Assembly (NCBI RefSeq): GCF_011397635.1
Contig: NC_064773.1
Span: 27,565,449-27,629,448 of the forward strand
Reading direction: 5' to 3'
Source of the DNA: Epinephelus fuscoguttatus
Lineage: Eukaryota > Chordata > Actinopteri > Perciformes > Serranidae
DNA length: 64,000 nt
Shown: positions 10,834 through 21,490 of the stretch, one piece after another
Numbering within the stretch: position 1 is the first letter of the stretch
Layout of the letters: each line of letters opens with the position of its first letter
Notes under the pieces: model-generated
What the model was told of the DNA's origin: nothing
The model's input: the letters and a program-made list of their open reading frames with translations, nothing else
The model's database searches: none
Made by a program: the position numbers and the translations under genes

Positions 10834-12442
10834 AGGTTTGTACATCTTCATCAGTCAGGCTTTTTTCAAGTTACAGACTAACTTAGATGTTTCACATGCG
10901 AGTAGTCAACTCATTCTCTGTGCGTCATTAATGCTTAAAAGAATTTGTTTTTTCTTTCATCTAATCAAAGTATTGGGTGGTTCCTGGTGAAAAGCACAAT
11001 AGAAAGCAAAAGGGAAATCCTTTCCTAGATCATGAAGACGGCACGCTGATGGCACACCTTTCTCAATGGATTTTTACTATGTGTCTAATGTTCTCTGCTA
11101 CTTCCTCCTTCTGTATTTGCAATGTGGAAAGAGGAAGCCAATGCGTGCTTGTCAACATCCGCCCACAGGTTTCACCTCTCTCAATGCCAGCAGGCGTGTT
11201 ACTGTTGACGGGCATCACTTCCTGTAGGATGTACAGTTAGATGATTATCAGGTCTCTTCCCTTCCTATCTTCAGACTCTCGGATGAACACACAGCTCACG
11301 TACAGCCTTACGGTCCAGTTTTGCAGGCTGCCATCTTTTAAAATTTGGGGTGAGTGAAAAAATGGATGGTAGCTTGACTATTTAAAAATGGTGAATATTC
11401 TAGTGACAGTACCCTCTGACCAATCAGTGGTCTGTAGTGTTTCAACCCCACCTTCTAGTATCAGCCCGCATCGAACCTTAAATCTGGTGGTACCAAAAAA
11501 GGTACTGTCCATGACTTTTGCCAAAGGAAAACCAAAACACAGTGACCCCAGCTGACTAGAGCTGTGCCATATGATGCAGTGGATATGTGGCATATGGTCT
11601 CACTAGTTAAACAGCCTAATTTCCATCTAGTCATCTATTATTTTTACCCCTTTATCCAGTGAAGCCTGTCCCAGCATACACTGAGCGAGAAGTACACCCT
11701 GGAGAGGTCACTTAACCTGTGCTATGGCACTATTTTTTTGTGTGTGTAGTCTCATGGAAACTATTCCTGTCCATTGACTTTGCTATGGGACAGTAAGAAA
11801 TTTACTGCACTTATGAGGGGAGCTGAAACTTATATTTCATTCTATAAAAAAGTGAGACCGTCCCCAGCCTTCATATTTTCACTGGATCCTTTCCATGACA
11901 TTAAATAAGAAAATGCAATCCCTCCCCTAAGGTCTTAAAACAAGCATTTATGACAAATTTAAAGAGGTGAAAGTACAGCCACTCTTTAATTTTGAATAAC
12001 GAGCTGCAAAATAAACTTTTTACAGCCACAGAAGTTGCAAATTATGAACAGGCTCCAGACTAGCTCCAGACTTTGCTGCTGAAGAGCTTGAGTGCCGCAC
12101 TATATTCACTCCACCCAGACTTACAACAAATAGCCTAAAAATAGACATAGATTGGATCAGATGATGTTGCAGCCTCATGTCTGACTGTCCGTCATAATTA
12201 ATTTGACATGATTCAAAGTCACGTGGCTGGGTAAGTTAAAAACATTGCCTCCAGGCAGAAAGACAGAATGCAGATAGATGAGCCGATAACATTTTGAAAT
12301 CAGCTCTTGTGTTTGTGTGTGTTTGTTATAAAGGGAGATGTTTCATTATTGTGGTTTGAAATTGACAGTACTACAACCTTCTCCTGCACCTCTCCCCTCT
12401 CTGTCCTAAGCCCCTCCCACCAGACAATCACAGGCATATTAT
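10834..12442. other. No gene seen; possible MITE debris
   Basis: A GACCAATCAGTGGTCTGTAG block near 11420 and a GGTACCAAAAAAGGTAC word near 11490 look like MITE debris; borders not found. Confidence 0.35.
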
Positions 12443-13158
12443 CAGAATCAGAATCAGAAATACTTTATTGATCCCCGAGGGGAAATTATTTATGTTACAG
12501 GTGCTCCTTGCAAGAGAGGAAAGATATGCGAAAATATAAGAAATTTCAACAATAGTATTAACAAATATATAGTTAAATAAACAGGAATTATTAACAAACA
12601 TAAACGTAAATAAATATATATATATACATATATATATTGTAGACTGAACAAGATTATTTACACAAACAGCATAAAATTAATTGCAGTGTGTGAAAAAGTC
12701 TCAGGGCCACTCAGAGGGAGGAGTTGTACAGTTTGATGGCCACAGGCAGGAATGATTTCCTGTGGCGCTCAGTGGTACATCTTGGTGGTATGAGTCTCCC
12801 ACTGAAAGTACTCTCGTGCCTGACCAGCACATGGTGGAGTGGGTGTGAGACATTGTCCAAGATAGTTCGTAGCTTAGACAGCATCCTCCTCTCTGACACC
12901 ACCATCAGAGAGTCACACTCCGTTCCCACAACGTCACTGGCCTTGCGGATCAGTTTGTTGAATCTGTTGGCGTCTGCCACCCTCAGCCTGCTGCCCCAGC
13001 ACACAACAGCATAGAGGATAGCACTGGCCACCACAGACTCATAGAAAATCCTGAGCATAGTCCGGCAGATGTTGAAGGACCTCAGTCGCCTCAGAAAATA
13101 GACCCTTCCTGTAGAGAGCGTTAGTGTTCTTAACCCAGTCCAGTTTATTGTCAATTAT
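12443..13158 (-). mobile_element. 5'-truncated non-LTR retrotransposon (LINE; CR1/L2/Rex1-like)
   Basis: The minus strand carries the end of a reverse-transcriptase ORF, then a 3' UTR ending in TTTCCCCTCGGGGATCAATA, AAGTA and a short (TTCTGA)n tail at 12443-12460. The body stops abruptly near 13158, the usual 5' truncation. The palindromic CCCCTCGGGG near the end is a common LINE 3' structure, and the same tail is shared by two SINE-like elements in this window. Confidence 0.85.
12711..13154 (-). pseudogene. LINE reverse-transcriptase C-terminal fragment
   Basis: 147 aa open frame matching the ORF2 C-terminal region of CR1/L2/Rex1-type LINEs: VYFLRRLRSFNICRTML, FYESVVASAILYAVVCWGS, RFNKLIRKASDVVG, ERRMLSKLRTILDN, SHPLHH and, near the end, RHRKSFLPVAIKLYNSSL. 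These are typical of the region after the RT palm in fish LINE ORF2. The RT catalytic motif and endonuclease are absent because of 5' truncation, so it cannot be active. It lies wholly within the LINE at 12443-13158. Confidence 0.85.
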
Positions 13159-13606
13159 GCATGTGCTTCATATCCCTTGTTTCCCATACATTGATGTACT
13201 TAATCTCATTTCATTGTAGAGCTGAAGGCAGCTCATTCACTTCTTGCTTGCTCTCTCTCTGTTTATCAGACCACGAAAAACACAAGAATAAGCAAGTCTG
13301 CTGTCCCTTCTCTTTGCTCCCCGCTACTGTGGACTGCCTCCCTGGAAGAAGTGCAGGCAGCAGCTCAGTAGATGGACCTTCACTTGGTGGCTATAGTGGC
13401 TCAAGGTCGGCTAGCACAAACCCTCCCGTGCTAGATGTCACATCAGGCTGGTGGCCATTAGCAGTCCTGGGTGTCTGGTCCCCTAGAACTGAGGTTTACT
13501 CTGGCTGGATTCATGTTGCTGCAGATGCTAACTCTGGAGCTGCTGCCTGCTCACCTCTCAGCAAGGTGGTCTGTAAAGGCGGGGAGTGAGGTGGAAGCCA
13601 CACTGT

Positions 13607-14296
13607 AGCCCTTTTTAGACAGGAAATGTGCAAATTTGCAGGAAAACCCAATCAGTCTTCGTTCAGCATTGGCAGTATAAAAACAAAATTGGGGAGTGCA
13701 GCAAAATGCTGCCTACCTACTTTTGTTTATACAGAATGCGCCTTTTTTTGGGCAATGGGGGGCGTGAGCAAGTAACAAAACCTGTAGCTCAGCGTGTGAC
13801 ATAAACAGTGACGTGGGAGGGAAGCCACAGCTAGTCAGTCCTTTGGCGATTCTCTCGTAAGTCGGCCCATTCTTCACCGTTCCCGTCATCTGACCGTTAA
13901 TGGCCTCTTCGTTTGCGAGGGCAAGGAGGGCGCGCAATTCCTTGTCTCCCCAGTTGCTCATCTTTACAGTGTCTGTCAAGTTTGTGTTGCCCTCTTGCTA
14001 CTAGCTGCTCACTAATTCCTGTTATCAGCTGTTTCCTGTTTATCCACCACCAGTGGGTCGCACATGCGGCGTCGTCAACAGCTCCTCCCACAAGTCCTCA
14101 ACAACCCCTCCCATTACGGAAGGCCGCCCCGGTCTGTTTAAACTAAAAGGGTTCCACCAATATGACCACCCTTCGAGGCGGAAAATTGGGCACCTTGGAT
14201 CAACTCCCCAATCCGGCTCTGTGTGTCTAAACGCTCGCAGCTTGCCGGCAAAACGGCCCAACATTGCCGGAAAATCTGGCAGTGTAAAGGGGGCTT
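13607..14296 (-). mobile_element. Non-autonomous DNA transposon with Myb/SANT-like exon (family MY1, copy 2)
   Basis: Full-length match to 2187-2873. Ends AGCCCTTTTTAGAC and GTAAAGGGGGCTT (complement AAGCCCCCTTTAC). It carries the open Myb/SANT-like frame at 13713-13979. A Myb-like ORF beside a transposase is typical of PIF/Harbinger parents, so this is probably an internally deleted derivative. No clear target-site duplication was found. Confidence 0.75.
13713..13979 (-). pseudogene. Transposon-borne Myb/SANT-like DNA-binding fragment
   Basis: Open frame of 88 aa. After MTDTVK it reads MSNWGDKELRALLALANEE, AINGQMTGTVKNG and PTYERIAKGLTSCGFPPT. The W..KELRALL..A..E and YERIAKGL..CGF pattern is that of the Myb/SANT-like trihelix domain found in Harbinger accessory proteins and their domesticated relatives. 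The expected following helix is lost: after about residue 52 the frame runs into non-coding transposon DNA. The copy at 2187-2873 has a stop at the Trp. It lies inside the repeated element, so it is a transposon relic rather than a host gene. Confidence 0.65.
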
Positions 14297-14495
14297 GATT
14301 CAAGGCTCATGGTAACGTTAGCAACATGAACGAGAACTTGAAGCCACAGCCATGACCCTTTTGCCCCAGTAAGCAGAAGGCTAAGCTATTAGCAACACTT
14401 TCTCTCCATCTCTGCAACACATCTCTGATATTAATACATTTTATTTTGTTGATTGTCAGATTCAGTTTTAGACAATCTTTTCAAATCTATATCTA

Positions 14496-14530
<35 letters not shown>

Positions 14531-16112
14531 ATATACATATATATGCATATTTTTTTTATAGATGATTTCATTTATTGATTTCTCTCTGGATGTTAAGAGC
14601 TGCTTTTAATGGAGAAGATGTTTGACAGCAGACAAGTTATTTCCTGGCTGGAGGTATTTCCCACATAGCATTACCAGATATGGGACAAATAAATGTGTAC
14701 AAATCTACTAAACATCGGCTAAATTTGAATACATATATAGATATTTTTAATCTAGCTAATCTGGGCCCCCTGATGATTTAACCCATCAGGCTACATGAGT
14801 CTGAGTCCCATAATCAGAAACATTATCCAGGTGTGTTTTGGAGCAGCAGCTGGAGACTCAGAGGGAACTATTTCCTGCCGAGCCAAACAATAACATTATA
14901 TCAAAAAACAAGTGAGTGATTTTCAGTAAATGGTTAAAGTTACTGCGCACACACACGTGCAGGCGACAGGGAGACAGCTGTGTGTGGCACATGCTCTCAC
15001 GCTGCCACAATGGTAAACTCTCATTTTACACACAGCTGGTTAAGTGTTTTACCACCAGTGATACATGAAAACAAAGTGTTTTGGTCATAGCTCGACTAAC
15101 TGTGAACGAACAGGTGATAAAGTGTGTTCAGATCAGTTTGTGGGCTGAAGGAAACTAGGTGCAGAACTCTATATTAAATTATATTATAAGTCATTCAGAG
15201 TTACAATTGGTGACATATGATACTGAACCTATTGCACTCTAACTCCTGTAAAACACATTTAACTTTACTTTAGTTCAGCTCTCTATTGTAAAGCAGAATG
15301 AAGGAGTGACTGCACAGGAAGAATGTTATATAGTCTTTACAAGAGATGTTCAATTAGTAATAACTAATAAGCTCTGCATACATGTTTCTCAAAACAGACA
15401 TCAGCTGGTGATGAAAACAAAGCCTTGATATAGAGGAAGATGTTGGAAATAATCATTGCCCAGTCCCTTATCATCATCACAAGGAACCACTTAGGAGTCG
15501 CCAGTGTGCTCTACCTTCATGAGGATTGTCATCTGTATTATTTAATTGATTGCACTGCACTGTACCACATAAAATGGTGTTAAGAGAGTTTGCTAGCCTC
15601 CCTTACATACTGTTGCCACACATGTCAAGCCTTAGCGCCTGCGTTTTTTTGGCCAATTCCGTTCAGCTCAGCCATGAGAAGAGAGACAGAAGTGAGGACA
15701 GAAAACAAATGGCTAAAGTCAAGAGGAAGTGAGATCAAAATTAATGGAGTATATTAGGTAAGATTATTTTTTTTGCCGTTAAGCTCTTTAGCAAAAGTGG
15801 CTCATAATTAGTGTTACTGTTTGCTAGCGCACATTAAATATGCTTTATTATTTCAACATCAGATTGTGTTGGTAATGTGCTAACTGGCTAACTAGCATCT
15901 TGAATCTGTCCTGTCAGTCTTCCCAAATCAGTTTTCGAATGATGAATACAGTCTACTGCCACCTGCTGGTTTGGAGAGACAAAGAACAGCAGGGATGTAT
16001 TAAATTCAAGTGGCTGTGATGAAGCAAGCATCTTGTTGGAGTATTCGCCAGAAGTAGATTTAACTTCACTGTCACTGCATTTCACAGAGTGTCCCAAGAA
16101 ATGAGACAATGC
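14297..16112. other. No gene seen apart from a microsatellite
   Basis: AT-rich intergenic DNA ahead of the tRNA; open frames are short and unrecognised. Confidence 0.5.
14486..14550. repeat. (ATCT)n/(AT)n microsatellite
   Basis: ATCT units followed by AT-rich imperfect repeats. Confidence 0.95.
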
Positions 16113-16120
16113 TGAAAAGT
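16113..16120 (-). terminator. RNA polymerase III terminator of tRNA-Leu
   Basis: TTTT on the minus strand four bases after the tRNA 3' end; the minimal vertebrate Pol III stop. Confidence 0.6.
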
Positions 16121-16122
16121 TG

Positions 16123-16233
16123 TGTCAGGAGTGGGATTTGAACCCACGCCTCCATTTGGAGACCAGAAGTCCCTTTAGTGAGGGAGAAGTCAATCCTTGA
16201 GTCTGGCGCCTTAGACCACTCGGCCATCCTGAC
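16123..16233 (-). tRNA. tRNA-Leu(CAA), intron-containing
   Basis: Read on the minus strand, the acceptor arm is GTCAGGA paired with TCCTGAC plus discriminator A. The A box reads TGGCCGAGTGGTC, the anticodon stem CCAGA pairs with TCTGG around CUCAAG (anticodon CAA), then come a long variable arm and a T arm GTGGG/CCCAC around TTCAAAT. The gene is 111 bp, longer than a mature Leu tRNA, because an intron of about 25 nt follows the anticodon, as in vertebrate tRNA-Leu-CAA genes. A run of four T (minus strand; plus positions 16115-16118) just downstream fits RNA polymerase III termination. All stems pair, so it looks functional. Confidence 0.95.
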
Positions 16234-16624
16234 CACTGGTGTAAGGGACTGCTATGATTTTCTTTAAAAAAAAAAAAAAAAAAAAGAAAGAAAATTTAAA
16301 ACAACACTTTTGTTTTTGCTCGCAGTTAAATTTACGATCCAAAACTTTTTTTATGCTCTAGATAGGTATATGTCTGGTTGCAAATTTGTTAAAATCCGTG
16401 TTAGTGAGCAGTACCTCTCTTTTCTCTTTTTCAAAGATAATCTATCCACCTGACAGGTGTGACATATCAAGATGCTGATTAAACAGCATCATTACTACAC
16501 AGGTGTGTCTCGTGATGGTCACAGTAAAAGGCCACTCTAAAATGTGCAAATCAAACAACACAGTGGTGTTGCAAGTTTTGAAGGAACATGTCATTGGCAT
16601 GCTGATGTCAGGAACATACACCCT

Positions 16625-16800
16625 CAGGGCATTGGTGGATTAGTGGATAGAGCCAGCTCCCCATGTGCAAGGCTGTCGCTGCAGCGGCCTGGGTTTGACT
16701 CCAGCTTGTGGCCCTTTGCTGCATGTCATTCCCCTTGTTTCCTTGTATTAATACATATACAAGTATGTTTCCTTGTATTAGTTTGTGGACATAATGCGCA
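16625..16800 (+). mobile_element. tRNA-derived SINE (family S1, copy 1), inserted in the Tc1 element
   Basis: Pol III A box TGGATTAGTGGATAG and B box TGGGTTTGACTCC, then CTTTGCTGCATGTCATTCCCC, shared with the SINE at 41957-42157. A-rich end near 16800. Confidence 0.75.
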
Positions 16801-16814
16801 AAAAAAAAAACTTG

Positions 16815-16892
16815 GTTTGAACCTATGAGTTGTTTTTAGAAGGAATGTTCGAACGTCATTTTTGAGCAATTTTGACAGCCCTAGTAACTACA
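16815..16892. mobile_element. hAT-like MITE end fragment
   Basis: GTTCGAACGTCATTTTTGAG followed by CAATTTTGACAGCCCTAG; the complement CTAGGGCTGTCAAAATTG is a common fish MITE end. Only this end is present. Confidence 0.45.
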
Positions 16893-18145
16893 CCAGCTCA
16901 GGACTTCCATATTCAGCGTTTTTACGTGCAAGATCATTTGAGACCAGCCACCCGACAACTGGTGCAAAAATTGGTTTGCACAACTGAAGAATTTCTGCAC
17001 AAACTGTTAGATAAGTCAGGGAAGCTCATCTGTATGCTTGTTGACATGGGTGCAGATCTGATGACAAGTTTAGGGGGGACACAATCAGTTGTGATTTTTT
17101 TTTTTAATTGCACGCGTGCAAATCATGCCCACAGAGCGCTTGAGATTGCCAGCATATTTCATGATTTCATAGAGGCTCATCACCATCACCAAGTCATTCA
17201 AAAAGCACTACAAAGAGAATCATATGCTTACCTTTACTGTTTATTTCTCTTAAACAGCCAGTAGTACATGGAACTAGCCATCACCCTCCTTTTCACTGCT
17301 TCGCTGTTAGTTAATGCTACTTCTAGTTTCAGGGTCTCAGGCATGTTATGTCCACTCACATTCTCATCTCTTGCCTCTCACGGATTCCCATTTCTTCTCA
17401 TCATCTTCCCTTTCTCCCAGTATATAGGACTACTGTATACATTTGTTCAATTTCAGTCATTTAAGCTATTTAGAACTGGGGGGGACAATTTGTGTTTTTC
17501 AGAATTTGGGGGGGACATGTCCCCATGCTTGTTGATTTCTTCATTGCCTTGACCTGACAGTAGTTCATCGCCTTAACCGACTTGAGCACTCACGTTCAAT
17601 GGCATCTGGCACTTCGGAGAAGTTCTCTTTACAGATGAATCCCAGTTTGCACTGTACCACAGCTGGCAGACAGCGTGTATGGCGTCATGGGCAAGTGGTT
17701 TGCTAATGCCAGCACTGGGAACACAGTGCCCCATGTTTGCACTTGGGTTATGGGCTGGCATGAGTTACGGACAACAAACACAGGTTTATTTTAATGATGG
17801 CAGTTTGAATCCACAGCAACACCGCGATGACATCCTGAGGCCCACTGTCATGCCATTCATCCGCTGCCATGACCTCATGCTGCAGCATGATAATGCAGTT
17901 CCTGGAGGCTCCCAGTTATTGCATGACCTGCATCCTCACCAGACACGTCACCTACTGAGCATGTTAGGGATGCTCTGGATCGGCGTGTCCCGATTCCTGC
18001 CAATATGCAGCAACTTCGCATAGCCATTCAGGAGGAGTGGGCCAGCAGTCAACAACCTGATCAACTCTATGTGAAGGAAATGCCTCACACTGCACGTGGC
18101 AATTGGTCACATCAGATACTGACTGATTCTTTGGGGTACTGCGAC
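16871..18145 (+). pseudogene. Tc1 transposase relic
   Basis: The DDE transposase of the Tc1 element, which would cut and rejoin DNA at the inverted repeats. Visible pieces are RRISAQ-type sequence near 16985, a second-domain segment from 17571 (LSTHVQWHLALRR-like, frameshifted), the region around 17690-17790, QHDNA at 17883-17897 carrying a catalytic Asp, then WD-like and SLINSM-like segments to the ending near 18130. Several frameshifts, a missing stretch after QHDNA and the insert at 17045-17524 make it non-functional. An open frame at 17679-18023 is only a fragment of it in mixed frames. Confidence 0.8.
17045..17524. mobile_element. 480-bp insertion of unknown class with 11-bp target duplication
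   Basis: Flanked by ATGCTTGTTGA on both sides (17034-17044, 17525-17535), so it jumped into the Tc1 element. The right end is the perfect palindrome GGGGACATGTCCCC (17511-17524). The left side has AGGGGGGACACAA (17070s), so both ends carry G-rich GGGGGGAC words. No coding frame or poly-A tail is obvious. I do not recognise the superfamily with certainty. Confidence 0.65.
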
Positions 18146-18377
18146 CAAAAATGCATTTCTGTAGTACTAGTTATGTGAAATCCTGATAAATGTCTTTTTT
18201 CAAGATAAAACTGCACTTTTTAGAGGCCTTTTATTATGCCAATCTCAAGGCACACCTGTCATGTGGACGGATTATCCTAGAAAAGGAGAAGTGCTCACTA
18301 ACATGGATTTTAACAAATTTGCAACCAAATTTGAGAGAGATATCTATCAAGTGCATAAAAAAGTCTTAGATCTTTAA

Positions 18378-19470
18378 AGGAGCTATATGTAAGAAATCTA
18401 AAGCAGATAGTCGTAAAATCATCCTAATATGTCACAGAGAGGAATAGAGAGGAAGGAATAATGTTCATATAACATACTGATCTCACTGACAACAATAGTA
18501 CAGCCAGAATATTTGCAAAAAAAAATTTTCTGCCTGCAAATCATGTTTATGTTTTGAATTTGTGTTTTGGCCTGTTTCGCCACCCACCACCGTCTACCAG
18601 TCATGCAGTCAGTAGAGTTTCAGCATCAATTACAGTTACGACTGAGCTACAATGACTGACGGTGCGACTAAACCCAAACAACCTCGTTATGATTCCCCAA
18701 AACACCAAGACAAAACTCGAGGAAAAGCGAGGGTCTATATAGGCGATGCTTTTGAACGATGGAGACGGTTGAAAGCGAAGAATTTGAAATCGGATGTTGA
18801 AGTGGCTACTCTTCTCCTTGACAGGTAAGCTTTAGCCAAAGTTGGCTAACTAGCATCATAGCTAGATTGACATTTCGAATTTTCGATCATACACTGTAGC
18901 CTATGTGCAGGTGGGTCATTGAGCCGACTGATTTATTTTAGAAACAAACGTTAGCAGCACGGCAAGCAGCATTAGCAGTGTCCCAGTACACAGCATTAGC
19001 AGCCGGCTCCTCCTCCACTGCATCCCGGCAGCAGAGTTAGCAGCAGAGAAAATGGACTTGCTCGAACAGTCTGCTGGAAAACCGAAGATCAAGGACGCGG
19101 TGACGCAGCCCTGCCACGGCAGCCGCCCATGGGCAAACAAATCACCCCCAATTTCCACCAGATGCGTGTTGGTTGCGTCTGCACTCTGGCATTACAGCGG
19201 AGCCGATAGGATTCAGTTCTAGTCAATGTGTGTGTTTCCACCAGCTGCGGCTGTGCTGCGTTCCGGCTCCGTCTCAGCTGCGGCACTCCAGAACCTCAGC
19301 AACAGATACGCAAGACTTCTATTTTTGCCGGACGCCAGAGCACAACGCAGTAATTCAGCACAGAGCAGCAACCTTGAATCTGTAGTGGAGGTGCGGCAGG
19401 CACGACTCACGGCAGTATTTTGAATTTGAGTGCAGTAACCATTTTGGCCACATTCTTACATACAGTGCCT
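18378..19470 (+). mobile_element. TTAA-flanked DNA transposon with one retained coding exon
   Basis: Ends AGGAGCTATATGTAAGAA and the complement AGGCACTGTATGTAAGAA form an inverted repeat. TTAA stands at both borders (18374-18377, 19471-19474), as piggyBac and Kolobok make. It sits directly beside the Tc1 right end. One coding exon is kept (18652-18824); the right half is GC-rich filler with internal near-repeats around 19150 and 19235 (TTTCCACCAG..GCG). Confidence 0.7.
18652..18824 (+). pseudogene. Transposon-borne 5' coding exon ending at a splice donor
   Basis: ATG at 18652 opens a 57-codon frame: MTDGATKPKQPRYDS, then KARVYIGDAFERWRRLKAKN and LKSDVEVATLLLDR, ending exactly at ACAG|GTAAGC. 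The block IGDAFERWRRLK..LKSDVEVA.LLLD is a helix-rich N-terminal segment I recognise from multicopy fish transposon-associated proteins, but I cannot name its enzymatic partner with confidence. No downstream exon is found before the element ends at 19470. This is probably a leftover first exon of a larger autonomous parent and not a host gene. Confidence 0.55.
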
Positions 19471-20670
19471 TTAACTTAAACAGCAGCAAAAAACAAAAGA
19501 GTTGCATTTAAATTTTTGTTTAGTGTATTTTAAGAGATTGTTGCCTAGTCTCAGTGCACATGGAGCATGTGGGGATGCAAAGACAGCCACCATATAGGTG
19601 TTTGTAAAGATCACTGAATTTTGTTTCCTGATAGTTACTCTTTTCACCTGGCTGTTATTCTTTGCTTAGGAAGCTCTTATTCAACTAAGTCCTCCTGTCC
19701 AATCTGTGGCACCTGAAGCACCTACAAACAGCCCTTCATCCACCTCATTCTCTCAGCCAACATACTCTGCAGGAGCTGAGCCTCTCAATGCCACTTTGCT
19801 TACTTTGTTCTCTTTTATTTACTTAATAAACTTAGAAATTAGCTTATCCATTTTCTTTTCTTCACTCATTCCCTTAAGGCATAACACCGATGGAAAAAAC
19901 AAAAGAATAATGTCTGAACCTATCAGAGCTGCCACTGAGTTACAGCATCAAGATGCCTCATTATCACCCTTTTGATGAGTCTCCACAGTACACATATACC
20001 CATGTTGGAGGGATGCTCACTGTACTCCTTTGATGCTACATGTCATGAGTTGTCTCATGTCCTGAATCACAGCACAGAAACTCAGTAAAGCATCTCACAT
20101 GAGAGTAGACCACCTTCATATGATACTGATTAAATACTCCCAACACTGTGGGACATCAGGCCCAGTTTCAGGCAAGTAGGACTTGGGAGCATTTAAGTTC
20201 ACCAGAAAAAGTATCAGCTACATACCTAAGGACTTGCAGGCTGACATACTATACTACATAACCAAACTAGTGTGATGTAGCTCACAAAGGTGGATGACCC
20301 AGTCAGCTGAAATAGAAAGTGATGATGATGGTACCACACAATGTGTTGCTTGTCTTTACTGGTTTTATTTTCAGATACCGTATACTGGCCCATAGGAGAG
20401 TAAAGGAGTAAACATTGCTGGATGGTTTCACTTCAAAGATGGCTGACCATATATACTTAGCCCATTGGTTTGTACTCTATAGAAATAAAGGACATTTTGG
20501 ATGCTGGAGCCTTTAAATCTCCACATTTAAAAAAAAAAAGAAACAATAAAAAAACAATAAAAACACCGTTTTTTAGCCTCTTTTAGCTCATTGTTTTGAT
20601 TTCAAAGGCAGCACATTTATTGAATAATTCATTCTCAAAGTTCTTGTCAACCAAATTTCCCACAGCAGCA

Positions 20671-20750
20671 GACAGCTGTTGTGTAGTGGTTAGAGCACTT
20701 GGCTCCCATGTTGAAGGTCCTGGGTTCGAATCCTGCTGGGGTCGTCATCA
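20671..20750 (+). mobile_element. tRNA-derived SINE head or tRNA pseudogene
   Basis: TGTAGTGGTTAGAGCACTTG (A-box region) and CTGGGTTCGAATCC (B box) at tRNA-like spacing, but the acceptor and anticodon arms do not pair properly, so not a functional tRNA. Confidence 0.65.
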
Positions 20751-21199
20751 TCAGCGTAGGCTTGCAGTTGCAAGGGGTTCCCACCACCAAATCTGACTAC
20801 CGAATCTAAACGGCAAACAGACAAAGTAAGCAGCTAATGTTTGCTGGTGAGCAATCTCAAAATCTAGCTAAATTAAGTTAGACAAATGGAGCCTAATATT
20901 TCTCAGGAGTTTAGTGGAGACCAGCTCTTGCATAAAGGAGAGTGAATACAGGACCTAAACCAGGCTGTTCTCATGCACTGCTGTGTATACACACAAAACG
21001 TAATATGTCAGAAATCATGCCCATGTAATGATGAGCCAGTAATTTATATACATCCCGTGTAATCAGGAAGGCTGTGATCACTTCACCAATGAGACTAAAG
21101 AAGGATTTATTATAAATAGTCTGCAGAGATAGAGGTAGGTAAGGGTGGTGAAATGGTCAAACAAGCATATGACTTTCCCCCAGGAGACTGGTGTTAAGG

Positions 21200-21490
21200 C
21201 ACAACGTCACCATGTTTCATTTCCTAAAGCCTAACATGCATAATTGTCCTTACCTAACCTATGTAACTGTACTTACCTAAACCTACATACGAAACTTTAT
21301 GTTAAGCACGTAATGTGATGATGCCTAACCATATTTCTTTTCCAAAACCTAAGGTATGTAATATTACTTGCCAAAACCTAACCTTTGAAACTTCACTTGC
21401 CAAAGCAAAACATACATAACTTTACTCTTCCGAACCTAAATTACATAACTTTACATTAATTATGTAATTATACATTAAGTACGTAACATC
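21200..21490. repeat. Degenerate minisatellite, unit about 27-30 bp
   Basis: Repeats of (C)TTACCTAAACCTA followed by ACATACGTAACTTTA-like words, heavily diverged. Confidence 0.5.

Larger units (their letters stand above)
16330..18373 (+). mobile_element. Tc1/mariner element, broken by later insertions
   Basis: Inverted terminal repeats of about 135 bp (16330-16470 and 18235-18373) share TTGTTAAAATCC, GTTAGTGAGCA and GACAGGTGTG. Between them is a decayed plus-strand Tc1 transposase reading frame, visible as ATTGGCATGCTGA (16590s), ACTGAAGAATTTCTGCACAA, GACGGATGAATCC-like sequence near 17630, CAGCATGATAATGCA (the DNA motif, 17883) and the terminal GGHT-like block near 18100, with frameshifts and gaps. 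It contains a tRNA-derived SINE (16625-16800), a hAT-like end fragment (about 16820-16890) and a 480-bp insert with an 11-bp target duplication (17045-17524). Confidence 0.85.

Noticed and set aside
17679..18023. 114-codon frame that could be an independent gene
   Set aside because: It is a patchwork of Tc1 transposase sequence read through frameshifts.
20671..20750. Possible functional tRNA gene
   Set aside because: A and B boxes are present but the acceptor and anticodon stems do not pair; better explained as a SINE head.
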